Part shown: in pieces, positions 25,688 through 36,208 of the stretch
Numbering within the stretch: position 1 is the stretch's first letter
How the letters are laid out: each line of letters begins with the position of its first letter
Source: Robinsoniella sp.
Lineage (GTDB): Bacteria; Bacillota; Clostridia; Lachnospirales; Lachnospiraceae
Reading direction: 5' to 3'
Assembly (NCBI GenBank): GCA_023664735.1
Contig: JAMPFB010000001.1
Coordinates: forward strand, 386,101-450,100
Length of the DNA stretch: 64,000 nt
The notes under the pieces: model-generated
Seen by the model: the letters and a program-made list of their open reading frames with translations, nothing else
What the model was told of the DNA's origin: nothing
The model's database searches: none
Made by a program: the position numbers and the translations under genes

Positions 25688-28162
25688 ATGAAAAAAGAAA
25701 TGAAAAAGAAATTAGACAGGGCAATGGCTATTTTATTAACGGTAATTCTTGTTTTTACCAGTTTGGATGTGACGGCTGCAGCTAATGTGGATGGAGCTGG
25801 AGAAGATTTTGAAGAGGACAGAGATATTATTTCTGAAGAGGTTGAGATAATTCCCTTTGAAGGGTTGTCTAAGTACTATGGACAAAATAAAAGGCTTTTA
25901 GAGGGTGAGCATTATATGATTGCTGTGTCCGGCAATGATGTGGGAGACACAGAACAGGAAATACCGGAAGATTGGTCGATTTTTCTAAAAAGCGAGGAGC
26001 CGGGAGAACAGAAATTTGTTGTAAGCGGGAACTTTGTGCATCTGACAAAGGATGCGCAGAAATTTCAAATACTTGAGTATCATGTTCCGACAGATATAGA
26101 GGCACCAATAGAGAATGGCAGGAAGTATATCAATATGGATGATAAAGGGGAATTTGGCTATGAAGTTATCCTGAAGGCGCCGGAAGGATATCTGATTAGT
26201 GACAGATGTGAAACGGATTCCTATACATGGGGCGGAAGCTTGCCTTATGGCGAAAATGAAATGGAAAAAAAGGATGCTGCTTTGTGGAGTGATTCCTTGG
26301 TGTTTTCTATCCCGGAGGAAGCAGAGGGTCCAATTAAACTTCCCTATTATCTGCGTTCTAACCGTAATGACAGTACGAAAGGCGCAATTGACCGTACAGA
26401 AAGAATCAAGGAGATTTATAAAGATACCATAGCACCAACAATCACGCTTCTACCTACACTCACGGGAGGCGGCTCGGTTGATGTGGGTTTAACCAGTAGT
26501 GAGGCAGGTGTTTATTACTATATGGTGGTACCAGCAGAGGAAACGGAGCCGGAAGCAGAGGAGATTCAGAAAAACGCCAAATTAGGTATTGGCAAGTCTG
26601 GTTCCGGAAGGGCAGGCAGCAATGTTCCGGTAACGATAAATATTACAAATCTGGCAGCAAGCACACAATACAAAATATATGCTGTTATGGTGGATGATTT
26701 CGGAAATGAATCAAACATGGTGTCAGCAGACTTTATTACCGACCTTCCGGCAATAGAAGGAGAAGTGCAGATATCGGGAACCGTGGAAATTGGTAGTACA
26801 TTGACCGCAGAGGCGGAATTAAAATCTGCAGGTATCAGCTCCCTTACGTACCAGTGGTACAGACTCTCTTTAGATGAGGATCAGACTTTAGTGGATGAGG
26901 AATATGAGGAAATAGATGACGAGGATGAAGGGGAGGACGAAGGCGAGGACGAAAGTGAAGAGGAAGACGGGGATGCTGCAGATAATGGTCCAGATGCGGC
27001 TGCTGATGAAAAAGGCGATACTGGTGAGGAAACAGAGAGTCCGGCTACGGATATTAAGATAGATGATGCTGTGCCTATTGCAGGTGCTACATCCCAAACC
27101 TATCAGATAACAAAGGAGGATATAGGATGCCGCCTTGTTGTCCGTGTGGGAGAGGCAGAGGATCCTTATATTGGAAACACCCATTCTGGTGAACTGATAG
27201 GTTCTACTGCTACATTTGTACCAAAGCTAATACCGTCGTATACGATGCCCACGGTAAAAAGGATTGTTTATTCTCCAGCAAATAAGCTTTCTGACATAAA
27301 GCTTCCCTCTGGGTGGTCGTGGATAGACGGCAGTATTACGCCATCCTATGGAAACGATGGTTATCGTGCGCGGTTCGTACCAGCAGACACAAAAGTATAC
27401 AAGAATGTGGTTGTCGGCATTAAGGTACCAGTAACCAGACGGGAACTGAAAAAGAGCTGGGTGAAAATATCGGCAAACACTGCTTATGCGGGAGAAAAAA
27501 TTAAGGATAATTTTAAGATTTCCTATAATAAATACAATTTAGTAAGCGGAGAAGACTACAAGGCTTCCTATTCCAAGAATGAAAAATTAGGAAAGGCAAC
27601 TGTAAAAATCAAAGGCACTGGAAATTTTAAGGGCAGTGTAACGGTAACCTATAATATTGTTCCAAAATCAATAGGAAAGGTAACCTGTAAGTACGCTGCA
27701 ACAAAGGTATATACGGGAGAAGCGGTTACCTTAGCCCTTACCATGAAAAATAATTCAGAGAAGCTGAAAATGGGTCGTGACTATACGGTAACCTATAAAA
27801 ATAATGTGGAGGTTGGAAAAGCCACAGCCATTATTGAAGGAATTGGCAATTATAAGGGAACAAAGAAAATCACATTTCTCATTGTTCCTACGCAGCCAAA
27901 GCTTACTGTTAGTAAGCAGAACGCTGGCTTTATTGCTACAATGTCCTCGGTTGATGAGGTAAGCGGATACCAAATTGAGGTATCGACTTCACGTTCTTTT
28001 ACAAAAAAGAAAACACAAACGTATCGTGTAACAGGTACTCGTTTTGGTCTGCCTGTTCTGACAAAGGGAAATTATTATGTGCGGGTAATGGCGTATGTCA
28101 CGATAGGAAAGAAAGAATACACAAGCACCTATAGCAAAACTAAAAAGATAACTATAAAATAG
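25688..28162 (+). CDS. Large secreted surface protein with Ig/FnIII-like repeats
   Basis: 824 residues. The signal peptide is about residues 1-35 (AMAILLTVILVFTSLDVTAAA). Residues about 255-350 look like a fibronectin type III unit (APTITLLPTLTGGG...ITNLAASTQYKIYAV). A strongly acidic spacer (about 400-455, runs of Glu and Asp) follows, then two copies of a module with pattern DYxxxYxxNxxxGKATxxIxGxGNxKG (about 620-660 and 695-740) and a final FnIII-like unit. No LPXTG motif is seen. The modules are typical of Lachnospiraceae adhesins or matrix proteins. ATG 25688 touches an AAGGG; ATG 25700, 12 bases on, is an equally good start. Confidence 0.8.
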   Translation: MKKEMKKKLDRAMAILLTVILVFTSLDVTAAANVDGAGEDFEEDRDIISEEVEIIPFEGLSKYYGQNKRLLEGEHYMIAVSGNDVGDTEQEIPEDWSIFLKSEEPGEQKFVVSGNFVHLTKDAQKFQILEYHVPTDIEAPIENGRKYINMDDKGEFGYEVILKAPEGYLISDRCETDSYTWGGSLPYGENEMEKKDAALWSDSLVFSIPEEAEGPIKLPYYLRSNRNDSTKGAIDRTERIKEIYKDTIAPTITLLPTLTGGGSVDVGLTSSEAGVYYYMVVPAEETEPEAEEIQKNAKLGIGKSGSGRAGSNVPVTINITNLAASTQYKIYAVMVDDFGNESNMVSADFITDLPAIEGEVQISGTVEIGSTLTAEAELKSAGISSLTYQWYRLSLDEDQTLVDEEYEEIDDEDEGEDEGEDESEEEDGDAADNGPDAAADEKGDTGEETESPATDIKIDDAVPIAGATSQTYQITKEDIGCRLVVRVGEAEDPYIGNTHSGELIGSTATFVPKLIPSYTMPTVKRIVYSPANKLSDIKLPSGWSWIDGSITPSYGNDGYRARFVPADTKVYKNVVVGIKVPVTRRELKKSWVKISANTAYAGEKIKDNFKISYNKYNLVSGEDYKASYSKNEKLGKATVKIKGTGNFKGSVTVTYNIVPKSIGKVTCKYAATKVYTGEAVTLALTMKNNSEKLKMGRDYTVTYKNNVEVGKATAIIEGIGNYKGTKKITFLIVPTQPKLTVSKQNAGFIATMSSVDEVSGYQIEVSTSRSFTKKKTQTYRVTGTRFGLPVLTKGNYYVRVMAYVTIGKKEYTSTYSKTKKITIK

Positions 28163-28432
28163 CCTGTCAGAATCCAGTCCCTTGCATTCATGGCAAAGTT
28201 GGAGTATATTATGTAAAAGAATCACTTATATGATATTTAGAATTGCCCGAAAGCCCTATAGGAGTTTTCGGGTGAGTTCATGCTGTGTTGCAGCAATAGA
28301 TGTATTACGGGAAAAACAGTTAAATAAGTGCGGCTAAGGGGAATACAAAAGAGCTGTGAAAAGAACCTTGAAGTTGCTTTTATGATGAGAGTATTTGACT
28401 TTCCTTGTAGTTTTAAGATAGAGGCGAAGGAA

Positions 28433-31414
28433 ATGCGAAAGAGACAACAAAAAAACCAAAGAAGCTGGCTTGGCATGCTCATTGTTATATGTATGATAAT
28501 CATTTTGGGAGGAGGATTTCATTATATCGCATCTTTGCGTGCGAAATTAATGGAACAGGCTGTCCATAATGTTTTGGCTGTAACGACACAACAGCGGCAG
28601 GCATTTGATAATTTCCTGTCAGGCGACAGGGAGCGGCTCCATAGCTTTGCGGAATATTTTGCACAGAGCAATTCTGGCGATACAGAACGTATTCAGCGCT
28701 GGTTGAATGCGTTTGGCGAGGTGGATGCATTTTATTCGGTCATCAACTTGGAAACAGGGCAGTTTTATAATAATAAGACATATGAAACTTATCAGATGGA
28801 AAGCGAAGAACTGACACTCTATCGGAGCTTTTCTGGAAGCGGTGTGCGCGATCCGTATACGGGGCTGTACACGGGTGATACGATGTTCGGCTATTATGAA
28901 TGTTTTACTTTTGCCGATGGCGTTCGCGGATTGATTCAGAAAAGCTATGACTGTAGTAAGGTTTCGGAGGCTTTCTCTCTTTCTTTTTACAATGAACAGG
29001 GGCTTGCCTATGTGGTAAACCACAAGGGAGATATTCTTTTAAGGTCTGTTGGCATGTTGGGGGATCGTTTCTATGACAACATTTTTGATATATTGGCAGA
29101 ACATAACGATGAACAGGAAAAAATCGACAATTTTATAGAGGCGCTTGATAATGAGGAGTCAGGAAGCATTATATTTGCCGGAAGCGGTGGAGAGTTTGTG
29201 TATACCTATGTTCCGGTTGAAAATGCAGAGGAGTGGTATTTGGTTTCCGTGGTGCGTAAAAGTGCGATTACAGCGGAAACGGATTCAATCCTGCAAAATT
29301 CCCAAATGGCGCTAGGATTTCTTTTTGCGGTACTAATCGTTTGTGCCATAGTTTTCTTTTTTATCTGGTACACCAACAGGGATATTAAGGCAAAAGATTT
29401 GGAAATAGCATATCAGGAGCAGCTTTTTGATATCTTTGCAACTCATTTGGCGAATAATACAGATGATATCTATATGATGCTTGACGCTAAAAAGAAACAG
29501 GTAGATTACATAAGCCCTAATGCGGAAAGGATTTTAGGCATTGCAGCACAAGGTATTACGGCTGCTCCGGAGTTTTTTCAGGGAGCTGTATATGCATCAG
29601 GAGAAGCATTTGATTTTGAAGAGCTGTATAAGCTGAAGCCGGGAATGTCGCTGCAGGCAATATCAGAAGAATGGATGAATCCTAAGACGGATGAACAGAA
29701 ATATTTCCAGATTAGCGTGTATTGTACACTAGTACAGGACAAACGAAAAATCGTCGTCTATGTTTCTGACCGGACGAAGGAAAGGGCTGTTCAGGATACT
29801 CTGGCAGAGGCGCTGCGGATTGCACAGGTAGCGAACGATGCCAAAAGTACTTTCTTAAGCAGCGTCAGTCACGATATTCGTACCCCCATGAATGCAATTA
29901 TTGGGTTTGTTGCCTTGTTGCAGGATGAGGTGGATAATCCTGTTCATGTGCGGGAATATGTGCAGCAAATCGATGCTGCCAGCCAGCATTTGCTTGGATT
30001 GATTAACGATGTGCTGGATATGAACAAAATTGAAAATGGAAGTGCGACGCTGAATCTGTCCGAGGTAAATCTTGCCGATATTATTGATGAAATCAATGCA
30101 ATTATCCGGCCACAGACGAAGGCAAAGAACCAGACCTTTGAAATTTTTTCTTCTTCTGTCATTCATGAGCATGTGCAGGCGGATAAGCTGCGTATTAATC
30201 AGATTTTAATCAATCTTTTATCAAATGCCGTAAAGTATACGCCGGAGGGAGGGGATATCCAAATGCGGCTGGATGAATTGCCGCAGGTGGATGACAACTA
30301 CAATCGGATTCGGTTTATCATTAGTGATAATGGCATGGGAATGAGCGAGGAATATCTAAAAGTAATTTTTGATCCCTTTACCAGAGAAAATACAGAGATT
30401 ATCCGCCAGATTCAGGGTACAGGTCTAGGCATGGCGATTACCAAAAGCTTAGTGGATCTGATGAATGGGACGATTCAGGTGCAGAGTGAGCTTGGCAAGG
30501 GCAGTGTGTTTACCGTGGAACTGGAGCTATACATAAGCAAGAAGGAGGATGATCCTAGGTTTTGGGTAGACCATGGCATTAGTAAAATGATTGTGGCGGA
30601 TGATGAGGAGGAGGTCTGCCTCAATATTGTCAAAGCCATGGAGAAAACCGGCGTTATTGTAGAGTACGCTACTGATGGGGAAAGCGCAGTGGAAATGATG
30701 CGTACCGCCCGCAGGAATGGCTCTCCCTATAATCTGATTCTTCTGGATTGGAAGATGCCGGATCTGGATGGGCTGGAAACGGCCCGGTTGATTCGTAAGA
30801 AGTATTCGGATAAAATTCCAATCCTGCTTTTTACAGCCTATGACTGGGGAGAAATTGCAAGGGAGGCTGAAGTAATTGGTGCGGCGCATTTTATGTCCAA
30901 GCCCTTCTTTATGACGAATTTCAAGCAGGTAATCCAACGGGTTATGGGCAGTCAGAAGAAGGAAAGGCTGGAAACCGACAGTACTGTAGTAAAAGGGAAG
31001 CATATTCTTGTAGTGGATGATATTGAGGCGAACCAGCTTGTTTTGGTTAAAGTCTTAAGTACGCTGGGGGCAACCTGTGATGTGGCATGTAATGGGCAGG
31101 AAGCTTTGGAAAAATTTACGGAAGCTTTGTCGGAGCCCTATGATTTGATTTTTATGGATGTGCAGATGCCTGTTTTAGACGGTTATGCAGCTACACGGGC
31201 TATCCGCAGCAGTGAGCATCCTTTGGCAAAAACAGTACCGATTATCGCTATGACTGCCAATGCTTTTGTGGATGATATTCGTGCTGCCATCGAGTCAGGA
31301 ATGGATGCCCATATAGCCAAGCCAATCCGGTTAGATAAGCTGAAGAGCACTGTGCAGGAGGTGTTTGACAGGCAGAAACAACAGGAAACAAGTAAAGGAG
31401 AGAGTGAATCGTGA
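28433..31414 (+). CDS. Membrane hybrid sensor kinase with two receiver domains
   Basis: 993 residues from ATG 28433 (GAAGG just upstream); the frame is open from GTG 28328 but without a ribosome binding site. Order: membrane helix about 13-34, extracellular sensor domain about 35-290 (Cache-like), second helix about 298-318, PAS-like region about 335-450, HisKA with His480 (SSVSHDIRTPMNAI), HATPase (SDNGMGMSEEY; GTGLGMAI), REC1 with Asp772 (LILLDWKMP), REC2 with Asp909 (LIFMDVQMP). The 3' end overlaps the Hpt gene by 4 bases. Together with the following genes it builds a multistep phosphorelay. Confidence 0.9.
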   Translation: MRKRQQKNQRSWLGMLIVICMIIILGGGFHYIASLRAKLMEQAVHNVLAVTTQQRQAFDNFLSGDRERLHSFAEYFAQSNSGDTERIQRWLNAFGEVDAFYSVINLETGQFYNNKTYETYQMESEELTLYRSFSGSGVRDPYTGLYTGDTMFGYYECFTFADGVRGLIQKSYDCSKVSEAFSLSFYNEQGLAYVVNHKGDILLRSVGMLGDRFYDNIFDILAEHNDEQEKIDNFIEALDNEESGSIIFAGSGGEFVYTYVPVENAEEWYLVSVVRKSAITAETDSILQNSQMALGFLFAVLIVCAIVFFFIWYTNRDIKAKDLEIAYQEQLFDIFATHLANNTDDIYMMLDAKKKQVDYISPNAERILGIAAQGITAAPEFFQGAVYASGEAFDFEELYKLKPGMSLQAISEEWMNPKTDEQKYFQISVYCTLVQDKRKIVVYVSDRTKERAVQDTLAEALRIAQVANDAKSTFLSSVSHDIRTPMNAIIGFVALLQDEVDNPVHVREYVQQIDAASQHLLGLINDVLDMNKIENGSATLNLSEVNLADIIDEINAIIRPQTKAKNQTFEIFSSSVIHEHVQADKLRINQILINLLSNAVKYTPEGGDIQMRLDELPQVDDNYNRIRFIISDNGMGMSEEYLKVIFDPFTRENTEIIRQIQGTGLGMAITKSLVDLMNGTIQVQSELGKGSVFTVELELYISKKEDDPRFWVDHGISKMIVADDEEEVCLNIVKAMEKTGVIVEYATDGESAVEMMRTARRNGSPYNLILLDWKMPDLDGLETARLIRKKYSDKIPILLFTAYDWGEIAREAEVIGAAHFMSKPFFMTNFKQVIQRVMGSQKKERLETDSTVVKGKHILVVDDIEANQLVLVKVLSTLGATCDVACNGQEALEKFTEALSEPYDLIFMDVQMPVLDGYAATRAIRSSEHPLAKTVPIIAMTANAFVDDIRAAIESGMDAHIAKPIRLDKLKSTVQEVFDRQKQQETSKGESES

Positions 31415-31770
31415 GTTTATTGGAAGAATTAAAAGATTTAGGTGTGGATGTAGAGGAAGGGTTGGAGCGGGTAATGGATGACCAGCCTTTATACGAAACG
31501 ATGCTGGGCATGTTTATTGAGAAGGTAGAAACGAATCCAATTAAAATGGAGGATTTTGCTGCTGACAATCTGGAAACGCTTACCGGACGGGTGCATATGT
31601 TAAAAGGGCTTACCGGTAATTTGGCAATGACCCCGCTTTTTACGGAATATATGCAGATGCTGGAGCTTTTGCGCACTGGCCGTCCGAAAGAGGCTGGAAA
31701 GGAATATGAACAGATTTTGCCCATTCAAGTGGCGATTGTGGACTGCATCAAACGGCACATAAGCGTTTAA
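31411..31770 (+). CDS. Histidine phosphotransfer (Hpt) protein
   Basis: 119 residues, a free-standing Hpt. Phosphoacceptor His62 in VHMLKG, the HxxKG signature. GTG start 31411 overlaps the kinase's TGA (GTGA) and follows AAAGGAGAGAG. It should shuttle phosphate from the kinase receivers to the HD-GYP regulator encoded 23 bases downstream. Confidence 0.88.
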   Translation: MSLLEELKDLGVDVEEGLERVMDDQPLYETMLGMFIEKVETNPIKMEDFAADNLETLTGRVHMLKGLTGNLAMTPLFTEYMQMLELLRTGRPKEAGKEYEQILPIQVAIVDCIKRHISV

Positions 31771-31792
31771 AGATAGAAAGGATGTTATTGAA

Positions 31793-32902
31793 ATGGAAGC
31801 AAAGTATAAATGCTTAACGAACGATAAAGGAGCTGACAGGATTCTGATTGTGGATGACGATCCTGTAAACCGCAAGATATTGAGCAAGCTATTCTCCGCA
31901 TTTTATACAGTCATAGAGGCAGAGGACGGGCATACAGGAATGGAGCAGATTCTCAATGCGGACAGCAGATTGTGCGCAATTCTTCTGGATGTAATGATGC
32001 CGGGAATGAACGGCATTGAAGTGCTAAGGCATCTGAAGGAATTGGGGCTTCTGGAAAAAATCCCGGTTTTCCTTATTACGGCAGACAGCAGCGCTAAGGT
32101 TATGAAGGAAGCCTATGAGCTGGGAGTCATGGACGTTATCAGCAAGCCGGTGGTGTCTTATATGGTAGTCAGGCGCGTGCGCTCTGTTGTGGAACTGTTT
32201 GAAGCAAGGAAGCATTTAAATGTGGTGGTGGAGCAACAGAATATTGCGCTGCTGGAACAGGCGGAAAAGATTATACAGCTCAATCAGGGAATGATTGAAG
32301 CGTTAGCCACTGCTATCGAATTTCGGAATGAAGAGTCCGGCGGGCATGTGCAGCGTATCAGCAAAATTACAAGGCTGCTGCTTGAGAATACCGTTTTTGG
32401 GGAAAATCTGAATAGCAGGGAAATTGATAATATTGCCCTTGCTGCTGTGCTGCATGATGTGGGCAAGATTACCATTCCGGATGCCGTGTTGACAAAGCCG
32501 GGAAAGCTTACTGCGGAGGAGTATGCAATTATGCAGGAACACACGACGAACGGAGTAAGCCTTCTGGAAAGCATACCTCAGCTTCGGGATAGTGAGATAT
32601 ATAAGTATGCCTGTGACATAGCCAGACACCATCATGAGCGCTGGGATGGCAAGGGCTATCCGGACGGGCTGGCAGGAAATGAAATTTCGCCATGGGCACA
32701 GGTGGTTTCTCTGGCGGATGTTTATGATGCGTTAAACTGCAGACGGGTTTATAAGCCTCCATTCCCTAGAAAGCAAGTGCTGGAGATGATTCGCACCGGA
32801 CAATGCGGAATCTTCAATCCACGTTTGCTTGACAGCTTTTTTTCTGTGGAGGATAAGCTTTTTGAACTGTATCAGGAGCTTCCGGAGGCACAGTGCTCTT
32901 AA
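31793..32902 (+). CDS. Response regulator with HD-GYP phosphodiesterase domain
   Basis: 369 residues. Receiver with D21-D22-D23, phosphoacceptor Asp66 (ILLDVMMP) and Lys118 (VISKPV). A coiled helix (140-165) leads into an HD-GYP domain: H221-D222 (LHDVGKI), HHHERWDGKGYP with Gly288-Tyr289-Pro290. HD-GYP enzymes hydrolyse cyclic di-GMP or related dinucleotides. This would be the output of the phosphorelay: kinase input changes second-messenger level. Confidence 0.92.
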   Translation: MEAKYKCLTNDKGADRILIVDDDPVNRKILSKLFSAFYTVIEAEDGHTGMEQILNADSRLCAILLDVMMPGMNGIEVLRHLKELGLLEKIPVFLITADSSAKVMKEAYELGVMDVISKPVVSYMVVRRVRSVVELFEARKHLNVVVEQQNIALLEQAEKIIQLNQGMIEALATAIEFRNEESGGHVQRISKITRLLLENTVFGENLNSREIDNIALAAVLHDVGKITIPDAVLTKPGKLTAEEYAIMQEHTTNGVSLLESIPQLRDSEIYKYACDIARHHHERWDGKGYPDGLAGNEISPWAQVVSLADVYDALNCRRVYKPPFPRKQVLEMIRTGQCGIFNPRLLDSFFSVEDKLFELYQELPEAQCS

Positions 32903-32976
32903 AAGTATCTGCATGGAAGCGTTAAAAAATATGCAGGCGGTTTGCCTGACTGCCCGGCAGGGTGTGGAGGAATATC

Positions 32977-35900
32977 ATGTATCATTGCCATATTCAATTT
33001 TATTTCATTGGCGCTCAAAACGTCATATTTGAATCCATAAAAAAGATTGCGCCTTTAGAACATTTTACACATTCGTTTTCAGAAAGCGTTGATCCGGAAA
33101 GGGAGATGGCAGCACAGGCGGATGTGCTGTTTGTTAACCTGCAGGGAGCGGATGTGGAAAAAATATTCCGGACGCTGAACGGACATAGAAAAAAAGAGGC
33201 TGAACTGATTCTATTTACTGACAAGGAACAGGTTGGGGCATTGTTGGATGAAATGCCCGAAATCGATGATATATGGATCATGCCCTTATCGGAAAAAGAG
33301 CTTAGCTTCCGCTTTCGGAAGTGGCAGGAAAGCTATAAGCTAAAAAGGGATTTCTGGCAGTCTGGGCAGTTCATGGATATCTGTATAAACAGTTCCCCTA
33401 ATTTGGTTTGGTTTAAAAACAAAGATGGCGTTCATGAAATTGTAAACGAGAGCTTCTGCAGGGTGGTCAATAAAACAAAGGAGCAGGTAGAAGGACGCAG
33501 ACATGCTTACATTTGGGATGTGGAGCAGGATGATCCGGCGTGCATTGAGTCGGAAATGGAAGTTATGCGAAGGAAAGAGACCTGTGTGGCGCAAGAGTTC
33601 GTTAAGACCCGTGACGGTGACAGAACGCTGACTACCTATAAGTCTCCGTTGTATGACTGGGACGGAAGTGTTATGGGAACTGTTGGCGTTGCAGTGGATG
33701 TAACAAAGGAACAGGCTTACGAGCAGGAAATCGTAGAGAAAAACCGGACTCTGGAGATGCTTTTTTCTACTATGGACTGCGGCGTGATGTGCCACAGCAT
33801 GGACGGAACGCAGATTCTCAGCGTTAATCAGGCGGCCCTCAGACTTTTGGGCTATGAGTCTCAGGAGGAACTGGCAGCGGATGGCTTTGACTTGATTGCA
33901 AAAACGGTTGTGGATGAGGATAAGGAAAAGCTCAGGGAGTATATCAATTCCCTAAAAAAGATTGGGGACAGTGTTAGCGTAGAGTACCGTGTACAACATA
34001 AAAACGGGGAGCGAATACACATTCTGGGAAACATTAAGCTCATTGAGAAAGGCGGTGAGCTGTATTATCAGCGTTTCCTGTTGGATTTTACCGCACAAAA
34101 ATTGAAGGATGAGCAGAAGTGGGCAAGAAAGAATCAGGAAATCCGATATCAGGAGCAGATATTTGAGATGTTTTCTACTTTCCTGTCGGACAATATTGAT
34201 GATATTTATATGATGCTGGATGCCAGTGGAGAAAAGGCTGAAGTGGTCACCCCCAACATTGAACGCGTGCTGGGGATTCCGTGGAAGGATGTAATGGATA
34301 ATGTGGAACGGATGGGACATGCCAAATACTTTACAGGGAAAGAGCTTGGCATGGAAAATCTGGCGGCAATGGAACCAGGAATGTCATTGGAGCCCATGGA
34401 GACGGAACGGATTCATCAGAAAACTGGGGAGCGAAAATGGTTCCGGGAAAGTGTATATTGTGTATTGGTTCAGGGAATCAAAAAGATTGTCATTTATATT
34501 TCAGACCGGACTAAGGAGAAGCAGATTCAGAATACTCTTTCGGAGGCACTGAATATGGCACAGATGGCAAATAAGGCAAAGAGCACGTTTTTAAGCAGTG
34601 TCAGCCATGATATCCGTACTCCTATGAATGCGATTATAGGTTTTATCCCTCTGTTGCAGGATGAGGCGGAAAATCCGGAACATGTGCGGGAGTATACGCA
34701 AAAGATATCTGCCGCCAGCCAGCATTTGCTGGGGCTGATTAATGATGTGCTGGATATGAATAAAATTGAAAGCGGCGGTGCAGTGCTGAATAATTCCGAA
34801 TTGAATCTGGCGGAGATTATTGATGAGATCAATGCAATCATCCGACCTCAGGCAAATACCAAGAATCAAAGATTTGAAATATCTGCCATATCCCTGTCCA
34901 ATGAGCACCTACTGGGAGATAAGCTGAGGATTAAGCAGATTTTGATTAATATTTTGTCAAATGCAGTAAAATATACCCATGAGGGCGGTAATATCAAGAT
35001 GATGATAGAGGAGCTTCAAGGGGTAGACGAAAGCTACAGCCGCATTCGGTTTACTATTAGTGATGATGGACAGGGAATGAGCGAAGAATACCAAAAGGTA
35101 ATATTTGAGCCCTTTAGCCGTGAGCAGAATACGGCATGGAATAAGACACAGGGGACAGGGCTTGGCATGACGATTACAAAGGGTCTGGTTGATTTGATGC
35201 ATGGTTCTATTAAGGTAAAGAGCAGGCTTGGGAAAGGGACTGTTTTTACGGTAGAATTGGAGCTGCGCAACCAGAATAAAGAGGATGACCCAAAATTCTG
35301 GAACAAGCATAACATAGCCCGTATGATTGTCGCAGACAGCGATGAGAAGAGCTGCTGTAATATTGTGGAAAAGATGAAAGGAACAGGTGTCGAGGTACAG
35401 TATACGATAAATGCTGCTCGTGCCGTTGAAATGATATTGAGTGCATGTCAGGAAGGGAAGCCTTATGACCTAATCCTGCTGGATTGGGCAATGCCCGGCT
35501 TGGACGGGCTGGCTGCGGCGCAGGTGGTTCGAGAAAAGTATTCAGGGAAAATGCCGATTCTGCTGTTTGCTGCCTATGATTGGAGGGAAATTGAGCAGAA
35601 GACCTTGGAAATCAGAAGCGAATGTTTCCTAAAGAAGCCGTTTTTTATGAGCAGCTTCAAGGCTGCCATCCAAAGGATGGCAGGTACGGAGCAAAAGGCG
35701 CTTTTGGTACAAAATGAAAAAAAATTACTGGCTGGTAAATATGCCCTTGTAGTGGAAGACATTGATATCAACCAGATGGTATTGGTGAAACTGTTAGGGA
35801 CACTGGGAGCAAAGTGTGATATTGCAGAAAATGGACAGGAGGCAGTGGAGAAATTCGTAAATGCCCCTGCCGACATGTATGACATTATTTTGATGGATAT

Positions 35901-36120
35901 ACAAATGCCTGTTATGAATGGTTATGAAGCAACCCGGACAATTCGTGCAAGTGCGCATCCTTTGGCAAAGACAATTCCGATTATTGCTATGTCGGCAAAT
36001 GCTTTCGTGGATGATGTCAGAAATGCTCTGGATGCCGGAATGGATGCCCATGTTTCCAAGCCCATTGTATTGGAACAGTTTAAAGATACTCTTCGGGAAG
36101 TGTTAGGAGAAAAGATGTAG
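32977..36120 (+). CDS. Cytoplasmic PAS hybrid sensor kinase with two receiver domains
   Basis: 1047 residues from ATG 32977, 6 bases after GGAGG (32966-32970); the GTG at 32962 is less likely. No membrane helix. Order: N-terminal degenerate receiver-like region (about 5-120), PAS (about 125-250), PAS (about 255-375), third PAS-like region (about 385-520), HisKA with His544 (SSVSHDIRTPMNAI), HATPase (SDDGQGMSEEY; GTGLGMTI), REC1 with Asp836, REC2 with Asp974 (IILMDIQMP). From the third PAS-like region to the end it is closely similar to the kinase at 28433, so the two arose by duplication and then took different inputs: one outside the cell, one inside. Confidence 0.9.
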   Translation: MYHCHIQFYFIGAQNVIFESIKKIAPLEHFTHSFSESVDPEREMAAQADVLFVNLQGADVEKIFRTLNGHRKKEAELILFTDKEQVGALLDEMPEIDDIWIMPLSEKELSFRFRKWQESYKLKRDFWQSGQFMDICINSSPNLVWFKNKDGVHEIVNESFCRVVNKTKEQVEGRRHAYIWDVEQDDPACIESEMEVMRRKETCVAQEFVKTRDGDRTLTTYKSPLYDWDGSVMGTVGVAVDVTKEQAYEQEIVEKNRTLEMLFSTMDCGVMCHSMDGTQILSVNQAALRLLGYESQEELAADGFDLIAKTVVDEDKEKLREYINSLKKIGDSVSVEYRVQHKNGERIHILGNIKLIEKGGELYYQRFLLDFTAQKLKDEQKWARKNQEIRYQEQIFEMFSTFLSDNIDDIYMMLDASGEKAEVVTPNIERVLGIPWKDVMDNVERMGHAKYFTGKELGMENLAAMEPGMSLEPMETERIHQKTGERKWFRESVYCVLVQGIKKIVIYISDRTKEKQIQNTLSEALNMAQMANKAKSTFLSSVSHDIRTPMNAIIGFIPLLQDEAENPEHVREYTQKISAASQHLLGLINDVLDMNKIESGGAVLNNSELNLAEIIDEINAIIRPQANTKNQRFEISAISLSNEHLLGDKLRIKQILINILSNAVKYTHEGGNIKMMIEELQGVDESYSRIRFTISDDGQGMSEEYQKVIFEPFSREQNTAWNKTQGTGLGMTITKGLVDLMHGSIKVKSRLGKGTVFTVELELRNQNKEDDPKFWNKHNIARMIVADSDEKSCCNIVEKMKGTGVEVQYTINAARAVEMILSACQEGKPYDLILLDWAMPGLDGLAAAQVVREKYSGKMPILLFAAYDWREIEQKTLEIRSECFLKKPFFMSSFKAAIQRMAGTEQKALLVQNEKKLLAGKYALVVEDIDINQMVLVKLLGTLGAKCDIAENGQEAVEKFVNAPADMYDIILMDIQMPVMNGYEATRTIRASAHPLAKTIPIIAMSANAFVDDVRNALDAGMDAHVSKPIVLEQFKDTLREVLGEKM

Positions 36121-36123
36121 CAT

Positions 36124-36152
36124 ATGAAAGGTAAATACGAAGTGAGTATAAT
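36124..36152 (+). promoter_or_regulatory. Probable promoter of trxB
   Basis: -10 TATAAT (36147-36152), 17-base spacer and a weak -35 ATGAAA (36124-36129), 57 bases upstream of the trxB start. Confidence 0.45.
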
Positions 36153-36208
36153 GGGTATATTAAGATATCATAAAATATCAGGAAGCAGTCAGCATTGGAG
36201 GCAGGAAA

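Noticed and set aside
28247..28273. CCCGAAA...TTTCGGG hairpin after the surface protein as a terminator
   Set aside because: No T tract follows on the plus strand; could be a weak or processed 3' end but not callable.
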